In this document: one piece after another, positions 14,879 through 26,524 of the stretch
Layout: every line of letters begins with the position of its first letter
Numbering within the stretch: the stretch's first letter is position 1
Assembly (NCBI GenBank): GCA_024803745.1
Contig: JANJXV010000262.1
Coordinates: 62,001-126,000, forward strand
DNA length: 64,000 bases
DNA from: Megascapheus bottae
Taxonomy: Eukaryota; Chordata; Mammalia; Rodentia; Geomyidae
Direction of reading: 5' to 3'
The notes under the pieces: model-generated
The model's input: the letters and a program-made list of their open reading frames with translations, nothing else
Told to the model about the DNA's origin: nothing
Databases searched by the model: none
Position numbers and translations under genes: made by a program

Positions 14879-15095
14879 CTGGTGATGGTACCTCACACTT
14901 ATAATCTTAGCTACTCAGGAGGCTAAGATCTGAGAATCAAAGTTTAAAGCCAGCCAAAGTACCCAGTTAACTGCCAGAAAAACCAGAAGTGGCACTGTGG
15001 CTCACGGATTAAAGCACTAGCCTTGAGCTGAAGAGCTCAGGGACAGTGCCCAGGCCCAGAGTTCAAGCCCCACAATTGACAAAAATCAAACAAGC
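14879..15095 (+). mobile_element. Type B SINE
   Basis: B1-like head (CTTAGCTACTCAGGAGGCTA) followed by an ID-derived monomer (GCCTTGAGCTGAAGAGCTC) and an A-rich tail. Partner at 44,027. Confidence 0.85.
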
Positions 15096-15304
15096 AAACA
15101 AAACTCACAAAGAAGCCTGCAGACCACAGTGGTTCTGCTGAGTCTCTTCTCTATGGGGATCAGGAAACATTTCACTTTTTCTGTCTCTTCCCATCTCAAC
15201 ATTCATACTAAAATAAGACTTTGTTGAAAGTTTCAATTTATAAAAATGTTTTTCATGAAGCACCCTGAAATATTCATCGCTTATATCTCAATTGAAGATA
15301 GTTG

Positions 15305-15402
15305 ATTTGGGGCTGCATTGGTAGAGTGCTAGCCTTGAGCAGAAAAGGTCAGGGATAGAGCTGAAGTACACAGTTGAAGACCCAGTGCCAACACACAAAA
15401 GA
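15305..15402 (+). mobile_element. Short ID-like SINE
   Basis: A single ID-derived monomer (GGTAGAGTGCTAGCCTTGAG) preceded by GGGGCTGCATT. Partner at 44,455. Confidence 0.7.
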
Positions 15403-15497
15403 AATTATGCACTTTATACATATTTTCTAATTTCTTAATGAATTTTTCAGTCTGTATAAATATAGGGTACATTCCTTGTTACTTAAGTAAGATTGCT

Positions 15498-15701
15498 CTT
15501 TTTTTTCTTTTTGCCAGTCCTACGGCTTGGACTCAGGGCCTAGACATTTTCATTGGACTCGCTTGCCCAAGGTGAGTGTACTGCCTCTTGAGACACCGTG
15601 CCACTTCTAGCTTTTTTCTTGAGTATGCGGTACCGGTGAATAGAACCTAGGTCTTCATGCATTCTAGGTGAGCACTCTACCATTAGGCTACATTCCCAGG
15701 C
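15498..15701 (-). mobile_element. Type A SINE, reversed
   Basis: Starts with a T-run (the reversed A tail) and ends with GAGCACTCTACCATTAGGC, the complement of the ID head. Partner at 44,645. Confidence 0.85.
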
Positions 15702-15734
15702 AGTCAGATTCCTCTTACAGTCATTGTATGTTCA

Positions 15735-15849
15735 CAGAGTTTGATCTCACACACTGTAGGGCCTTGGTTGGCTTTGACCTGTGATCCTAAGCCCTGAGCC
15801 TCCTAAGTAGCTGAAATTAAGTTGTGAGCCAGCATGATGGCTTCCATTC
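15735..15849 (-). mobile_element. Partial type B SINE, reversed
   Basis: The reversed B1-like head is visible (GAGCCTCCTAAGTAGCTGA). The element ends at the junction with L1 at 15,850, where copy 1 has lost about 425 bp relative to copy 2. Confidence 0.7.
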
Positions 15850-16575
15850 CCAATTGTCCAGAAAACAGGACATACTAAAGCCACTAGCACAATGATGCTC
15901 ATTGCAGCACTATTTACCATAGCAAAGCTATGAAACCAACCCAGATGCCACTCAGTAGATGACTGAATCAAGAAGATGTGGTACTTATACACAATGGAAT
16001 GCTATGCTGCCATCAGAAGGAAAGACATCGCCCCATTTGTAAGGAAATGGAAAGACTTGGAAAAATTCATATTAAGTGAAGCAAGCCAGACCCAAAGAAA
16101 CATAAGCTCAATGGTTTCCCTCATTTGTAATAATTAGTTCACATCTAGGACTCTCCTTGCAGAGGATTATAATAACTGAAAAACCTAGGTATATAAGGTC
16201 ATATAGGTTGAGACTAAATGAAAGGATCTCTAGGATGTGGGAACAAGAGCTATATCTTGTGTCATCGTTGCTCTTAATCTTGTGTGATTTTTGTCCTTAC
16301 TCTACTATGTTATTTCTCATCTCTTATTTTGCCCTTTGGTTAATGTCAGATTGTTACTGTATCTGATTTTTTCCCTGGCATATTGTATATATGTTTATTT
16401 GTTTATGTCAAATAGGAAAGGGAAGGGGGGAAACAAGATGATTGGGAAGGGGAGGGGAGAGGGAACTGGGGACAAAAACATGTGGAGTGGAATAAATGTG
16501 TGAGAAGTAATGCAGTCCACTACCTGTAAATGTAATCGTAACCCCTCTATACATTACCCTGAAAATAAAAAAGAG
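15850..16575 (+). mobile_element. L1 3' fragment (ORF2 C-terminus and 3' UTR)
   Basis: Encodes the end of L1 ORF2 in broken frame (around Q-N-G-A-Y-C-A-Y-T-Q-W-N-A-M-L-P-S-type sequence). A 3' UTR with a G-rich run (GGAAAGGGAAGGGGGG) and an A-rich end near 16,570 follow. Copy 2 (45,010-46,140) keeps a further 425 bp of upstream ORF2, so the short start here is a later deletion, not the original 5' truncation. Confidence 0.85.
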
Positions 16576-16646
16576 ACTATAAAAATATCTGTAGAAAATG
16601 AGGCTGGATGATGGAAACAACCAGATGCCCTACTACAAAAAATGTG

Positions 16647-16691
<45 letters not shown>

Positions 16692-17247
16692 GGAATGATA
16701 CATAGCCAACCGACAAGATAAAATAATGGCATTCTCGGGGAAGTGGATGAAAAGGAAAAAAATCATATTAAGTGAAGTAAGCCAAACTCAAAGGAACATA
16801 GGCCCAAGAGTCTCCCTCATTTGTCAAATTCAGTAGAAACCTTGGGCTCTGCTACCAGAGATTTACAATAGAACAAAATCTAGAGACATCGTGACAAATA
16901 GTATGACACTAAACGTAAGGACCTCCAAGATAAAGAAACAAAACTCATATAATGAGTGATTGTTGTCCTTAATGAACTATGTGATCTCTTATCTCTTTTG
17001 CTATCCCTTGGTTATATCATGTTGTTACAATATTTCACCTTGTTTTCTGATATATTTCATATGTGCCTAATTGGTTATTTGAAATTGGATAGGGAAGGGG
17101 GGAAATGAACATGAGTGGGGGTAGGGGAAGGGAAATGGGGACCATATCATTACATGGGGTATCAAAGTTTGAGAAGTAATGCACCTTCTATCTGGTGAAT
17201 ATAATGTAACCCTTCTATAAATTACAATAAAAATAAATACATAAAAA
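16576..17247 (+). mobile_element. Second L1 3' end containing a CA microsatellite
   Basis: A separate L1 3' terminus follows directly: ORF2 tail, CA run at about 16,649-16,689, G-rich 3' UTR (GGGAAGGGGGGAAATG) and an AATAAAAATAAATAC tail. The partner at 46,141-46,863 has a longer, interrupted CA run. Confidence 0.8.
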
Positions 17248-17249
17248 GA

Positions 17250-17648
17250 AGATCTGCACAGAAAAAAATAATAATGGCATTTTTGGGGTAGTGGATGAAA
17301 TTAGAGTGAATCCTGTTGAGTGAGATAAGTCAAGACCAAGGAACAAAAGGTACATGGTATCCTTAATATATGGATATTAGTTTCAAACAGTAGTAGAGCG
17401 ATGATTGAATAGTTGATACCCAAAGTTCTGGACATAATTTTGGAGATAGACTATACACTCTATAGACATGTGTTTTATTATAGATTAATCTGTATCTATG
17501 ACATACAAAGACTCAGCTTAATTTTTACTATATTCTAAAATCTATGTGCCAGTGATTGTATAGCGATTCCCTTCTTGAATACTTGTTGGTTAAACATGAC
17601 ATTTGAAATATGAGTAAAATTCAATGTTAATAAATTTTTTAAAAAAAG
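17250..17648 (+). mobile_element. Older L1-like 3' end
   Basis: Contains GTGGATGAAATTAGAGTGAA and GAGTGAGATAAGTCAAGACC, typical of the far C-terminal part of L1 ORF2. A divergent AT-rich 3' UTR and a poly-A-like end near 17,640 follow. More diverged than the two preceding L1 fragments. Confidence 0.65.
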
Positions 17649-18029
17649 AGGCTAGAGGTAAATACCACTAATGTACTTGCTCTAAGTGGTACAGAAATTT
17701 TCTTAATGAATCAAGGGGTTTTATTACATCTTTATGCAATTATTTTAGTTCTGAGTGTTCTACACTCAATGATACTTCTGGAAAGATGATATAGCTGACT
17801 GTGTAGATGGTATGAAGACATACTGGCCTAAACGTAGAATAAAGCATTGGTAAGTGGCTGTTAGCTGTCCAGATTCTACTGGAATATGTGGAATGAATTT
17901 ATTAAGCACAATGCAGGCTCTTAGTCAGATCAGGATCAAGATTATGTGGTTCCATCAGATGAATGAGGAAAGATCAGAAAAATCTACTAAGATATCCAGA
18001 TATACTTTTGAAACTATGGTATCTGGACT
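17649..18029. other. Duplicated AT-rich DNA, nothing recognised
   Basis: Shared with 47,289-47,668. A 68-codon open frame starting near 17,854 has no recognisable motif and is disrupted in the partner copy, so it is unlikely to be coding. Confidence 0.6.
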
Positions 18030-18175
18030 CCTTTTTTTTCTTTCTTGGTGGGGAGCTTGAACTTTGGACCTGGGCAAGGTCTCTTAGTTCTTTTTCCTCA
18101 AGGCTAATGCTGTACCAGTTTTAGCCACAACTCCACTTAGTTTTTGGGTGGATAAGTGGAGAGTAGAATCTTACA
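18030..18175 (-). mobile_element. Diverged reversed SINE
   Basis: T-run followed by GGGGAGCTTGAACTTTGGACC and CTCAAGGCTAATGCTGTACC, the complement of an ID-derived monomer. Partner at 47,675. Confidence 0.6.
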
Positions 18176-18399
18176 GTTTTTTTGTTTTCGTTTTTTTGCT
18201 TGCAAAGGCTTTGAATCACCTTCTCCCTGGCTAGTAGAATGACAATTATGACCCTCCAGCGCCTGGCTAGTGATTTTTTGAAAATTGGACTTTCTTCCAA
18301 ATCATGTAACTGGTTCCTAGCAAAGTTTTGAAGCCTGACTTAAATGTGACAGATTTTTGTCACTTGGAGACACTCTGTGCTGAACGTTAGAAATCTACC

Positions 18400-18502
18400 A
18401 GCTGAGTCACAGTGGCACTTACAGTTTTTGTTTATGTGGTGCTGAGGAATGGAATCCAGGGTTTCATACATGCTAGGCAAGCTTCATTTTCAGCCCAAGG
18501 TT
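18400..18502 (-). mobile_element. Reversed ID-like SINE fragment
   Basis: GAGTCACAGTGGCACTTAC and GTGCTGAGGAATGGAATCC are reversed type A sequence. The partner is about 48,050-48,150. Confidence 0.65.
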
Positions 18503-18659
18503 TTATGTTTTGTTTTTTCAGTGTTGTTGCTTCTAAGGTACTGTATGATGTTCTTTCATTTTCTTTGCTTTTTACCTCTTTTCTTCTTTTTCCCTTTAGT
18601 TTTATTCTCTGTAGTCACTGTGTTGAATTCGGCTACCCTGTGTCTTGTACATAGGTTTA

Positions 18660-18925
18660 TGTGATTTTGGGAATGGAGAGGGTATAATAAAATGGTAAAA
18701 AAAAAAAACCAAAGGAAAATGGGTGAACCAATTGAACAGTGATACTTGGAAGACACTAAACGGAAATGAACTGAACAATCTGGGTAGAGAGGGGGCTGAG
18801 GGTAGGAAAACAGAGAAAAAGGAGGGAGGGGATAATAATTTTCTTAAGAAATGTGTTCATTACTTATGTAACCGTATGCCAACTATATATTGACTTAACA
18901 AAAGAAATTAACTTAAAAAATAATT
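18660..18925 (+). mobile_element. Probable retroelement 3' tail
   Basis: G-rich purine stretch (GGAGGGAGGGGATAATAAT), then GTTCATTACTTATGTAACCG and an A-rich end. A related stretch is at 41,800-41,935, so this is a dispersed repeat. An L1 3' UTR is the likeliest source, but I cannot name the family. Confidence 0.45.
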
Positions 18926-18928
18926 TAT

Positions 18929-19150
18929 CCGGGTGTGGTGGCTCACACTTGTAAATGTAGCTACTCAAGAGGCTGGGATCCAAGGATAGCAGTTCAAAGT
19001 CAGCCTGGGCACTGAAGTCCATGTGACTCTTATCTCCAATTAACCACCAGAAACCCAGAAGTGGCCCTATGGCTCAAGGGATAGGGCAGTAGTCTTGAGC
19101 TGAAAAGCTCAGTGACAAGACCCAGTTGCAGAATTGCAGTCCCATGACTT
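18929..19150 (+). mobile_element. Type B SINE
   Basis: The best preserved B1-like head in the window (CCGGGTGTGGTGGCTCACAC), joined to an ID-derived monomer. Partner at 48,574. Confidence 0.9.
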
Positions 19151-19164
19151 GAATGATGAATGAT

Positions 19165-19395
19165 ACTAGCCAGGCTCTGTGCGCTCACACTTGGAATCCT
19201 ATCTACAGAGAATCAGGTTTGAATCCAGCCCAAACAAATTGCATGATATTCTGATTTACAGTTCATTACCAAAAATCTGGAGGTGGAGCTGTGGATCAAG
19301 TGGTAGAACACTAGCCTGAAGCAAAAAAATAAAAAACATTTAAGGACAGTACCCAGGGGCTGGGTTCAAGTCCCAAGACTTGCATAAAACAAACA
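19165..19395 (+). mobile_element. Type B SINE, diverged
   Basis: B1-like head (AGCCAGGCTCTGTGCGCTC) plus ID monomer ending GGGTTCAAGTCCCAAGACTT. Partner at 48,810. Confidence 0.75.
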
Positions 19396-20089
19396 AAATG
19401 TGACGCTGAGTCCTCCATCATTTACTGTTATAGTTCAATATTCTTGATATGCGTCTTAGAAATTAAGTCCCTAGCAAATACTCTCCCCTGAAATTCTGCT
19501 TCATAGCTGATTCATAGAATTTCAGCATCATTACTATCACCTTCCAGTTAGCATAGCAGTCTACTACTGAAAATTTGAAGAAAACTTTTGAGTAATCCTA
19601 ATAAATCTGTGTATCATTTGCACACACATCAAATCAGCAGCAGCTATGTACTACTATTATCTAAATGTATTTAATCCCTTCTTGAGTTAATGAGCCTTAA
19701 AGAGTAAAACATATGAAATAGTTATGAAACTAACAGTCACCATTCTTCTACCTAATATTGTAATATAAGTTTATAAATGCAAGGACTATTCTGAAGTGTG
19801 CAGAAGATAGCTTCTAATTATAATATTCTCATGAAGTATAGTTTTTAAGAAACATGTTGCTTGCTTTGGGAAGGCAAAGGCAAGGAAAAATGATATAAGT
19901 AAGTTCCCTATTTATCAGAAGGAAAATACTATTGGGTTTAGATCAACTTCATTCATTCCGTGCTGATGAAACAAATATTTGCAATTCCTGAGGCCAATCA
20001 CTTCATTGTGATGCACAATCAGCCAGCTTAGATCAATCTTCCAAAAAAGGAAAGGAACAAATGAGAAGCAATTAAGGTTTCCAAAATGA
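19396..20089. other. Duplicated AT-rich DNA, nothing recognised
   Basis: Shared with about 49,031-49,728. No open frame with recognisable content, no splice-flanked segment and no repeat I can name. Confidence 0.6.
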
Positions 20090-20408
20090 ACCAGGTGATG
20101 GTGGCAGCTCACACTTGTAATTCTATCTACTCAAGGCCTGAAATCCAAGGATCTGGATTAAGTCTGTCTGGGATGAAAATATTCCTGTCTGAAACATCAG
20201 CCCAGCTGATACACTCTGCCCAACAGGTTCCAAACACCAAAGTCCATCTCCTATCTGAAATACTAGCAAACATACTCACTCATTATTTCCTCTTTAGGAG
20301 ATAGTTGAAACATGTACCAGAAACATTTCCCTGGCTTCAGAATGGACGTGGAAATATATACTCACTAGAAGCCCATCTAGTAAATTACAGTCAATCATCT
20401 TTCCTCAC
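20090..20408. other. Partial SINE head and duplicated unique DNA
   Basis: A B1-like head fragment lies at 20,090-20,165 (GCAGCTCACACTTGTAATTC), followed by unrecognised sequence. Copy 2 carries about 350 bp more between this point and the L1 (50,057-50,404), including a further SINE fragment. That stretch has been lost here. Confidence 0.6.
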
Positions 20409-22585
20409 AAAGAGGAAATAAAACTATCCCTCTTTGCAGATGACATGATTCTGTATTTAAAGAATCCTATAGACCCTTCTCCCAAGCTCCTTGTGCTGAT
20501 TCAAATCTTTGGAAGGGTAGCAGTCCATAAAATCAACCCTCACAAATGAACTGCCTTCCTTTACGCCAACACTGAGAGGAACGAGGCAATAATCAGGAAA
20601 GAAACTCCTTTCACAGTAGAATCAAAGAAAATAAAGTACCTAGGAATTAGCTTAACTAAGAATGTAAAGGACGTTTAGATGAAAACTTTAAAACCATAAA
20701 AAAGGAAATTAAAGCAGAACTAAGGAAATGGAAAAACCTCCCATGCTCCTGGATTGGAAAAATCAACATTGTCAAAATGACAATCTTGCCAAGGGCTATC
20801 TACAAATTCAATGTAATACCAATCAACATCCCAATGTCATTCTTTAAAGAAATAGAAGAGGCAATTCAAAATTTCATATGGAATAATAAAAGACCCCGTA
20901 TAGCAAAAACACTTCTTAGCAGAAAGAACAGCGCTGGAGGAATTTCAATTCCAAACTTAAGACTCTATTACAGAGCTATAATTCTCAAAACAGCTTGGTA
21001 CTGGCACAATAACAGGCCTGAAGTCCAATGAAGTAGAACTGCGGACCCAGATATTAAACCACAGACCTATGGCCACCTAATCTTTGACAAGGGAGCCAAA
21101 AAAATAGAATGGAAGAAAGATAGCCTCTTCAACAAGTTGTGCTGACAGAACTGGTTAAACACCTTCAGAAAAATTAGTTGGATCCTTCTTTGTCACCTTG
21201 CACTAGAATTAACTCCAAATGGATCAAAGACCTGGAGGTAAAAGCTGACACACTGAAAAGTTTACAGGAAGGAATAGGAGATACACTAGGCCTCCTTGGC
21301 ACAGGTCGAAACTTTCTTAATAAGGACGAAGAATCACAACTAATCAGAGAAAGGCTGGATAAGTGGGACTGCATTAAACTGCAGAGCTTTTGTATGGCAA
21401 CGGATATAGCTACTAAACTAATCAGGAAGCCTAGAGAGTGGGAGAAGACCTTCACCAACCAAACAACGGAAAAAGGCCTCATATCTAAAATATATCAACA
21501 ACTCAAAAAATTGAATCACTCCAAAACTAACCTCCAAAGTAACACCCATCCCATTAAAAATGGGCCAAAGACTTAAAGAGAGTCTTCTCTGAAGAAGAAA
21601 CAAAAATGGCCTATAGACACATGAAGAAATGCTCCACATCTCTGGTCATAAAAGAAATGCAAATCAAAACAATTCTAAGATTCCACCTCACTCCAGTTAG
21701 AATGGCCAGGATCAGGAAAACGAATGACTACAGATCCTGGAGGGGATGCGGCCAGGAGGGATCACTTCTACACTGTTGGTGGGAGTGCAAACTCATTCAA
21801 CCACTATGGAAAGCAGTGTGGCAGTGCCTCAAAAGGCTAAACATAAAACTCCCCTGTGACCCAGCAATTCCAGTACTTGGCATTTACCCAACAATCCAGA
21901 AACAAGGGCATACTAAACCCACTAGCACAACAATGTTCATTGCAGCAGTATTCACCATAGCAAAGATATGGAACCAACCCAGATGTCCCTCAGTTGATGA
22001 GTGGATCAACAAGTTGTGGTATTTGTACACAATGGAATTCTATGCTGCTGTCAGAAAGAATGGCATTGCCCCATTTGTTAGGAAATGGAAAGACTTAGAA
22101 CAAATCATATTAAGTGAAGTAAGCCAGACTCAAAGGAACTTAGGCTCAGTGGTTTCCCTCATTCGTCATAATCAGTAGAAACCTTGGGCTCTACTAGCAG
22201 AGATTGTCAATAGAGCAAAAGGCCATATATAAGGCCATATAATGTGAAGCTAATTGAATGGACCTCCAGGATATTGACACAAAAGCCATATAATGAATGA
22301 TTGTTGTCCTTAATGTACTATGTTGTCTCTCATCTCGTTTGCTGTCCCTTGGTTATCCCATATTCGTATAGTATCTCACTTTATCTTATATATTGAATTT
22401 ATTTGTATTTGGATATTTGAAATTTGATAGGGAAGGGGGGAAAACCAAGACGGGTGGGGGGTGTGGGGTTGGAGGGAAATGGGTACCAAGACATGTGAAA
22501 GGATATCAATGTATGTGAATTAATGCACCTTGTATCTGGCAAATATCATCTAACCCTTTTACTAATTACAATAAAAAAATGAAAA
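20409..22585 (+). mobile_element. L1a copy 1: 5'-truncated L1 (ORF2 3' half, 3' UTR)
   Basis: The first codons are the reverse transcriptase active-site region, with FADDMILYL visible near 20,435. The thumb/C-terminal part of ORF2 follows, including the Cys-rich [13 protein letters not shown] segment near 21,775. Frameshifts and stops break it, e.g. a stop near 21,030 and another near 21,572. ORF2 ends at about 22,178. The 3' UTR has a G-rich run (GGGAAGGGGGGAAAACC) and an AATAAAAAAATG tail near 22,570. L1 ORF2 normally encodes endonuclease plus reverse transcriptase for target-primed insertion; this copy is dead. Copy 2 (50,309) starts about 100 bp further 5'. Confidence 0.92.
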
Positions 22586-23223
22586 AAAAGAAAGTTGTAG
22601 TGTGTAGGGAGGATGATGGGGTCAAATACATTTCTTCTTAGAAATTTACCTCATCTGGTTGCCCTGGATTTTCCTGGCCTTCTTCTTAGAGAAAGTTCTG
22701 TTATACTGGATTTGTGGCTTGGCAATGATCTAGCATGTACATCTTCGAGTAAGACATCCACAACTTCCATGCCTGAGACTCGAGTTTCCTGACCTTTGGC
22801 ACCAGCACAGCAACATCTTTCTTCCTCCTGAGCCACAGGCCAAGTGAGCAGGCTTGAGCTGGTTGTTAGTTACAGTGGCTTGGTTACCAGGGTTTCATAT
22901 TCTGTTCCATTGTGAGGGAGGCAGGGTCACCTTTCAGGGCCCAATGACCAAAGATCCTTGCTCACAACAGACCTCACCAGAGACATACTGGATGCTGAAC
23001 ATCTCCTCCAATCTCACAATATACATGTGGATGTAGTAAACAGCACACCTTATTTGTCCAATCCCAATGTCTTCCACTAGGCCCAACTACCAGTCTGGTC
23101 TCAGGCTCAAGGAGCCTTTCTTAGGTAAGATCCAAACTTAAGGATCAATATTGCCCTCATCCTTTACAAAACATTTGCTTCACAGCGCCTTCGTTGCCTG
23201 CATTTTGCCCCTTGTCGAATTTT

Positions 23224-23405
23224 TTTTGTTTTTGCTAGTCTTGGGACTTGACTTCAGAGTGTGAACATTGTTCTTGGGCTTTCTTTAGGCTTTAGCTGTC
23301 CCACAGCACCACTTCCAGCGTTTTCTATGTATGTGGTAATGAGGAATCAAACCTGAGCCTTTTTGCTTGGTAGCCAAGTACTCTACCACTAGGTGAAACA
23401 CACAG
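23224..23405 (-). mobile_element. Type A SINE inside X, reversed
   Basis: Begins with the reversed tail (GCTAGTCTTGGGACTTGAC) and ends with the ID head complement (AGTACTCTACCACTAGG). Shared by all X copies, so it was inserted before they separated. Confidence 0.8.
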
Positions 23406-23647
23406 GGCATCTTGCACATATTTTTGACGTCAATCTACTAGGATAATATCAGTTTTCTGTATCCTAATCAATTTTTTCCTGATGATTAGCTTTGCTGTCA
23501 AGTGTAAAAAATGCAAGTGGGAAAAACACAGAAGAATTAGTGAAATTAAAAGAAAGCATTAGACACACTTAAGTGTTCATTCTTTGTAGGAGAAAAGATA
23601 TTTGGATATGATGATGATGATGATGACTTTATAATTACTATGTCAGG

Positions 23648-23840
23648 GTTGAGAGTTTGGCATAGTGGTAGAGTGCTTGCCTAGCATCCATGAAGATCTG
23701 GGTTTGATTGCTCAGTATCACATAGATAGAAAATCTAGATGTGGCACTGTGGCTCAAGTGGCAGAGGGCTAGACTTGAGAAAACCCGAGGACAGTGCTCA
23801 GGCCCTGAATTCAAGCCCCAAGACTGGCAGAAAGATAAAA
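23648..23840 (+). mobile_element. Type A SINE inside X
   Basis: ID head GAGTTTGGCATAGTGGTAG followed by the second monomer GGACAGTGCTCAGGCCCTGA and an A-rich tail. Shared by all X copies, with the head partly diverged in the inverted one. Confidence 0.85.
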
Positions 23841-23954
23841 GAAAATAAAAATGCTTTTTACGAGCTAATTCACTCACAGCATTTGCTTCTGAAATCTTCG
23901 CTTCTGCATCTTGTGAAATACCCCTTTCCCTCAACGTAGACAAGAAAAACAGAT

Positions 23955-26089
23955 CCATCCCATGGTCCACTGTGAGGCCACTGGTTGGGCTAAGAGCTAG
24001 TCGTGCAGCATCACATAAATTTTATTCTAATACTTTCCAAAATTTGTACTCAAATATGCTACCTACTTACCAACTTAGGTCGGTTATCCTTATGCTATAC
24101 ATTTTCTTCATGACTACAATATTCTTACACTCCTACGTTAATCCTTTTGTACCTCCCCTGACGTCTCTCATTCTTTTTTTCTATCTCTGGACCTCTGCTC
24201 GTCTTTCAACCCTTATACTGCACGGATCTACACTTGATGGCTGTTGAGCAATATGGTATATGTAGGTGGTTAATTATTCTCTAGGTTCAGAGGGACTTAA
24301 AGACAATAGAGATAGTTTGAGAGGCTTATTGTTTGGGGTATAAATCGCTTATGAGTGGTTGTATTAGACTGGTCTGTAAGTGCACAAAAAGAAAGAGTGA
24401 TAATACCAATCAAAACTTGTGAACATCTAGTGTCTGCCAGCTACAGATGTCTAGGTTAGTTATATCTGAAAAACTATAATCGTATTTAGTAGTAATCTTG
24501 CTCCCATTTTCAAATTGGCAGAACAAGAAACTCAAGAAAAATGTCAAATCAAGAAACAACATCCCCCACCCAATGTAAATAGACAATGGAACAGTCACTA
24601 GCAAACCTAGACCAGAGTCTTCCAAGTGCTACACAAATGCAATTGATAAACATCATTAATGGAAAATGTGAAAATATAAAGAAAGAGATAATGGAGGAAG
24701 CCATACCTGAACAAGAGGAAAGCAAAAACAAGGTGATAAGTGAAAAAGAAGAAGCCATAAAGGAGGCCATAATAAAGGTTTTTCAAAGAAAGATGGATGA
24801 ATTCATAGAATCCACAAATAAAAACGTGACGAAACTCCAGCAAATGTCCAAAGAAAATAAAGCTACCTAGCTAACCACGCAAAAGGAAATCAAGGAGATA
24901 AAGAAATCCATACATGTTCAAAAACAAGAGACGCAAGGCATCAAAAGTGAGCAATTAGAAGCGAGGGAGATGAAAAATAAAGTAGATAGCTTTGATAGCA
25001 GGTTAGACATTGCAGAGGAGAGAATTTCTGTGGCTGAAGATAATTTAGGTATTATAAAGAACAGAAAATGAGTCAATCCAAATCTAGGAAATATGAGAGA
25101 GCGCTTCAGGAGGTCCAAGATACAATTAGGAAGCCTAATTTAAGGCTAGTTGGTATTGAGGAGGGCGTGGAGAAAGAGGTCAATGGTATTGGAAATATAC
25201 TTCAGGGAATCATCTCAGAGAATTTCCCGAATATCCAGAAGGGCAGGCCCATCCAGATACGAGAAGCTTTTAGAACCCCAAACAGACGTGACCAGAAAAG
25301 AACATGCCACCGCCACATTGTGATCCGAACTGGATCAATAGAAACGAAAGGAAAGATCCTAAAGGCAGCCAGGGAAAAGGGATCAGTACCTATAAAGGCA
25401 AACCAATCAGAATAACCCCAGATTTCTCAGCAGAGACCATGCAAGCACGAAGTGACTGGAAGCATATATGTCATGCCCTTAAATCAAATAACTACTAACC
25501 AAGAATACTGTAGCCAGCTAACCTCTCATTCAAACTGAGGGAACAATAAAACATTCCATTCCAGGGAAAAGCTGCAACAACATGTCGAAACAAAACCAAC
25601 ACTACAGAGAATTCTCAACGATGCTCTATACATAGAAAACCAAAATAAATGCAATATAGGGAAAGAAATGGCACCTAAACAGCACCATCTAAGGACCACA
25701 AGAACTCTCAAGACACAGGCCCTACTAAAAGCTTTTAAAAATGGTAGGAACTAATAAATATCTCTCAATCCTAACTCTCAATATCAATTGACTTAACTCT
25801 CCAATTAAACGGCATAGGCTGTCTAGTTGGATCAAAAAGCAAGAGCCATCGTTCTGCTGTCTTCAAGAGACACATCTTACCCAAAAACAATCATCTTTTG
25901 AAAGTGAGAGGTTGGAATAAACTCTATCAAGCTAACTGCCCCCATAAACAGGCTGGAGTTGCCATCCTCATATCAGATAAAATAGACTTCAAACTAAAAT
26001 TAGTAAGAAAAGACAAAGAAAGTTACTATATACCACTAACGGGATCTTTCCTCCAGGAAGACATAACGATCCTAAATATTTACACACCC
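23955..26089 (+). mobile_element. L1b copy 1: L1 5' end (5' UTR, ORF1, start of ORF2)
   Basis: The 5' UTR covers about 23,955-24,540. ORF1 follows in two pieces: a coiled-coil part, interrupted by a TAG at about 24,868, and an RNA-binding part from 25,068. The pieces are in different frames, as in the other copies. ORF2 begins near 25,741, and the endonuclease metal-binding motif CCLQETH is intact here near 25,856, unlike in copies 2 and 3. The element is cut at 26,089 by the border of the segmental duplication. ORF1p is the L1 RNA-binding trimer and ORF2p the endonuclease/reverse transcriptase; neither could be made from this copy. Confidence 0.9.
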
Positions 26090-26524
26090 TTTTGAACATT
26101 CTCAAAAGATTGAAGATTCTGCCAGTGTAAGTTAGATTCCGGCATTGATATTAAATAATGCAATGAGTAGGGATTTATATTTGAAATATCATTGTTGACA
26201 AAAGCTAACACACATTTGCTTAGTATTTGCTTTTGATTTTCCAAGAAGTTCAGTACAAGCTAAAATGTGTGGCATATATCGACTGGGAGAAATGATTCAG
26301 AATATGTGACTCATTTGAACAGGAGTCAGTGAAAGATACAGAAGCAGGATACCCATATTGTGATAATTTGTATCTTTTTCATATTTTGTGTTTGTTATTA
26401 ATTCCATTTGTAGTGTACATTTCTAGGTAAAAACTTTTAAAATATTTCCAAACAATTTATTTCAACAGCAAAAAAAACATTTATATGCCTGATAAAATTC
26501 ACAGAATCCAAATTTTTCCATATT
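26090..26524. other. Single-copy AT-rich DNA, nothing recognised
   Basis: First sequence beyond the duplication border. No open frame of note and no recognisable repeat. Confidence 0.55.

Larger units (their letters stand above)
22586..23954. repeat. Spacer X, copy 1
   Basis: About 1.37 kb of non-L1 sequence between L1a and L1b, present also at 52,581-53,936 and 59,989-61,341 and, inverted, at 36,998-38,352. It contains a reversed SINE, a forward SINE and a short GAT repeat near 23,605. This copy retains a 16-bp stretch at 23,032-23,047 that both other direct copies lack. The inverted copy also has it, so the longer form is ancestral. Confidence 0.9.
14251..26089 (+). repeat. Segmental duplication, copy 1 (partner 43,399-56,077)
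   Basis: Sequence is collinear and nearly identical with 43,399-56,077. The offset is 29,148 at the left, 29,573 after a deletion near 15,850 and 29,988 at the right end. Relative to copy 2 this copy lacks about 425 bp at 15,850, 28 bp near 17,448 and about 350 bp at 20,408. The left border abuts the minisatellite inside a SINE. The right border falls inside L1b ORF2, where the shared word CACACCC is followed by TTTTGAAC instead of the L1 continuation. Confidence 0.95.

Noticed and set aside
21178..22178. 132- and 190-codon open frames as host genes
   Set aside because: They are pieces of L1 ORF2; the same residues occur in frame at 57,508-59,570.
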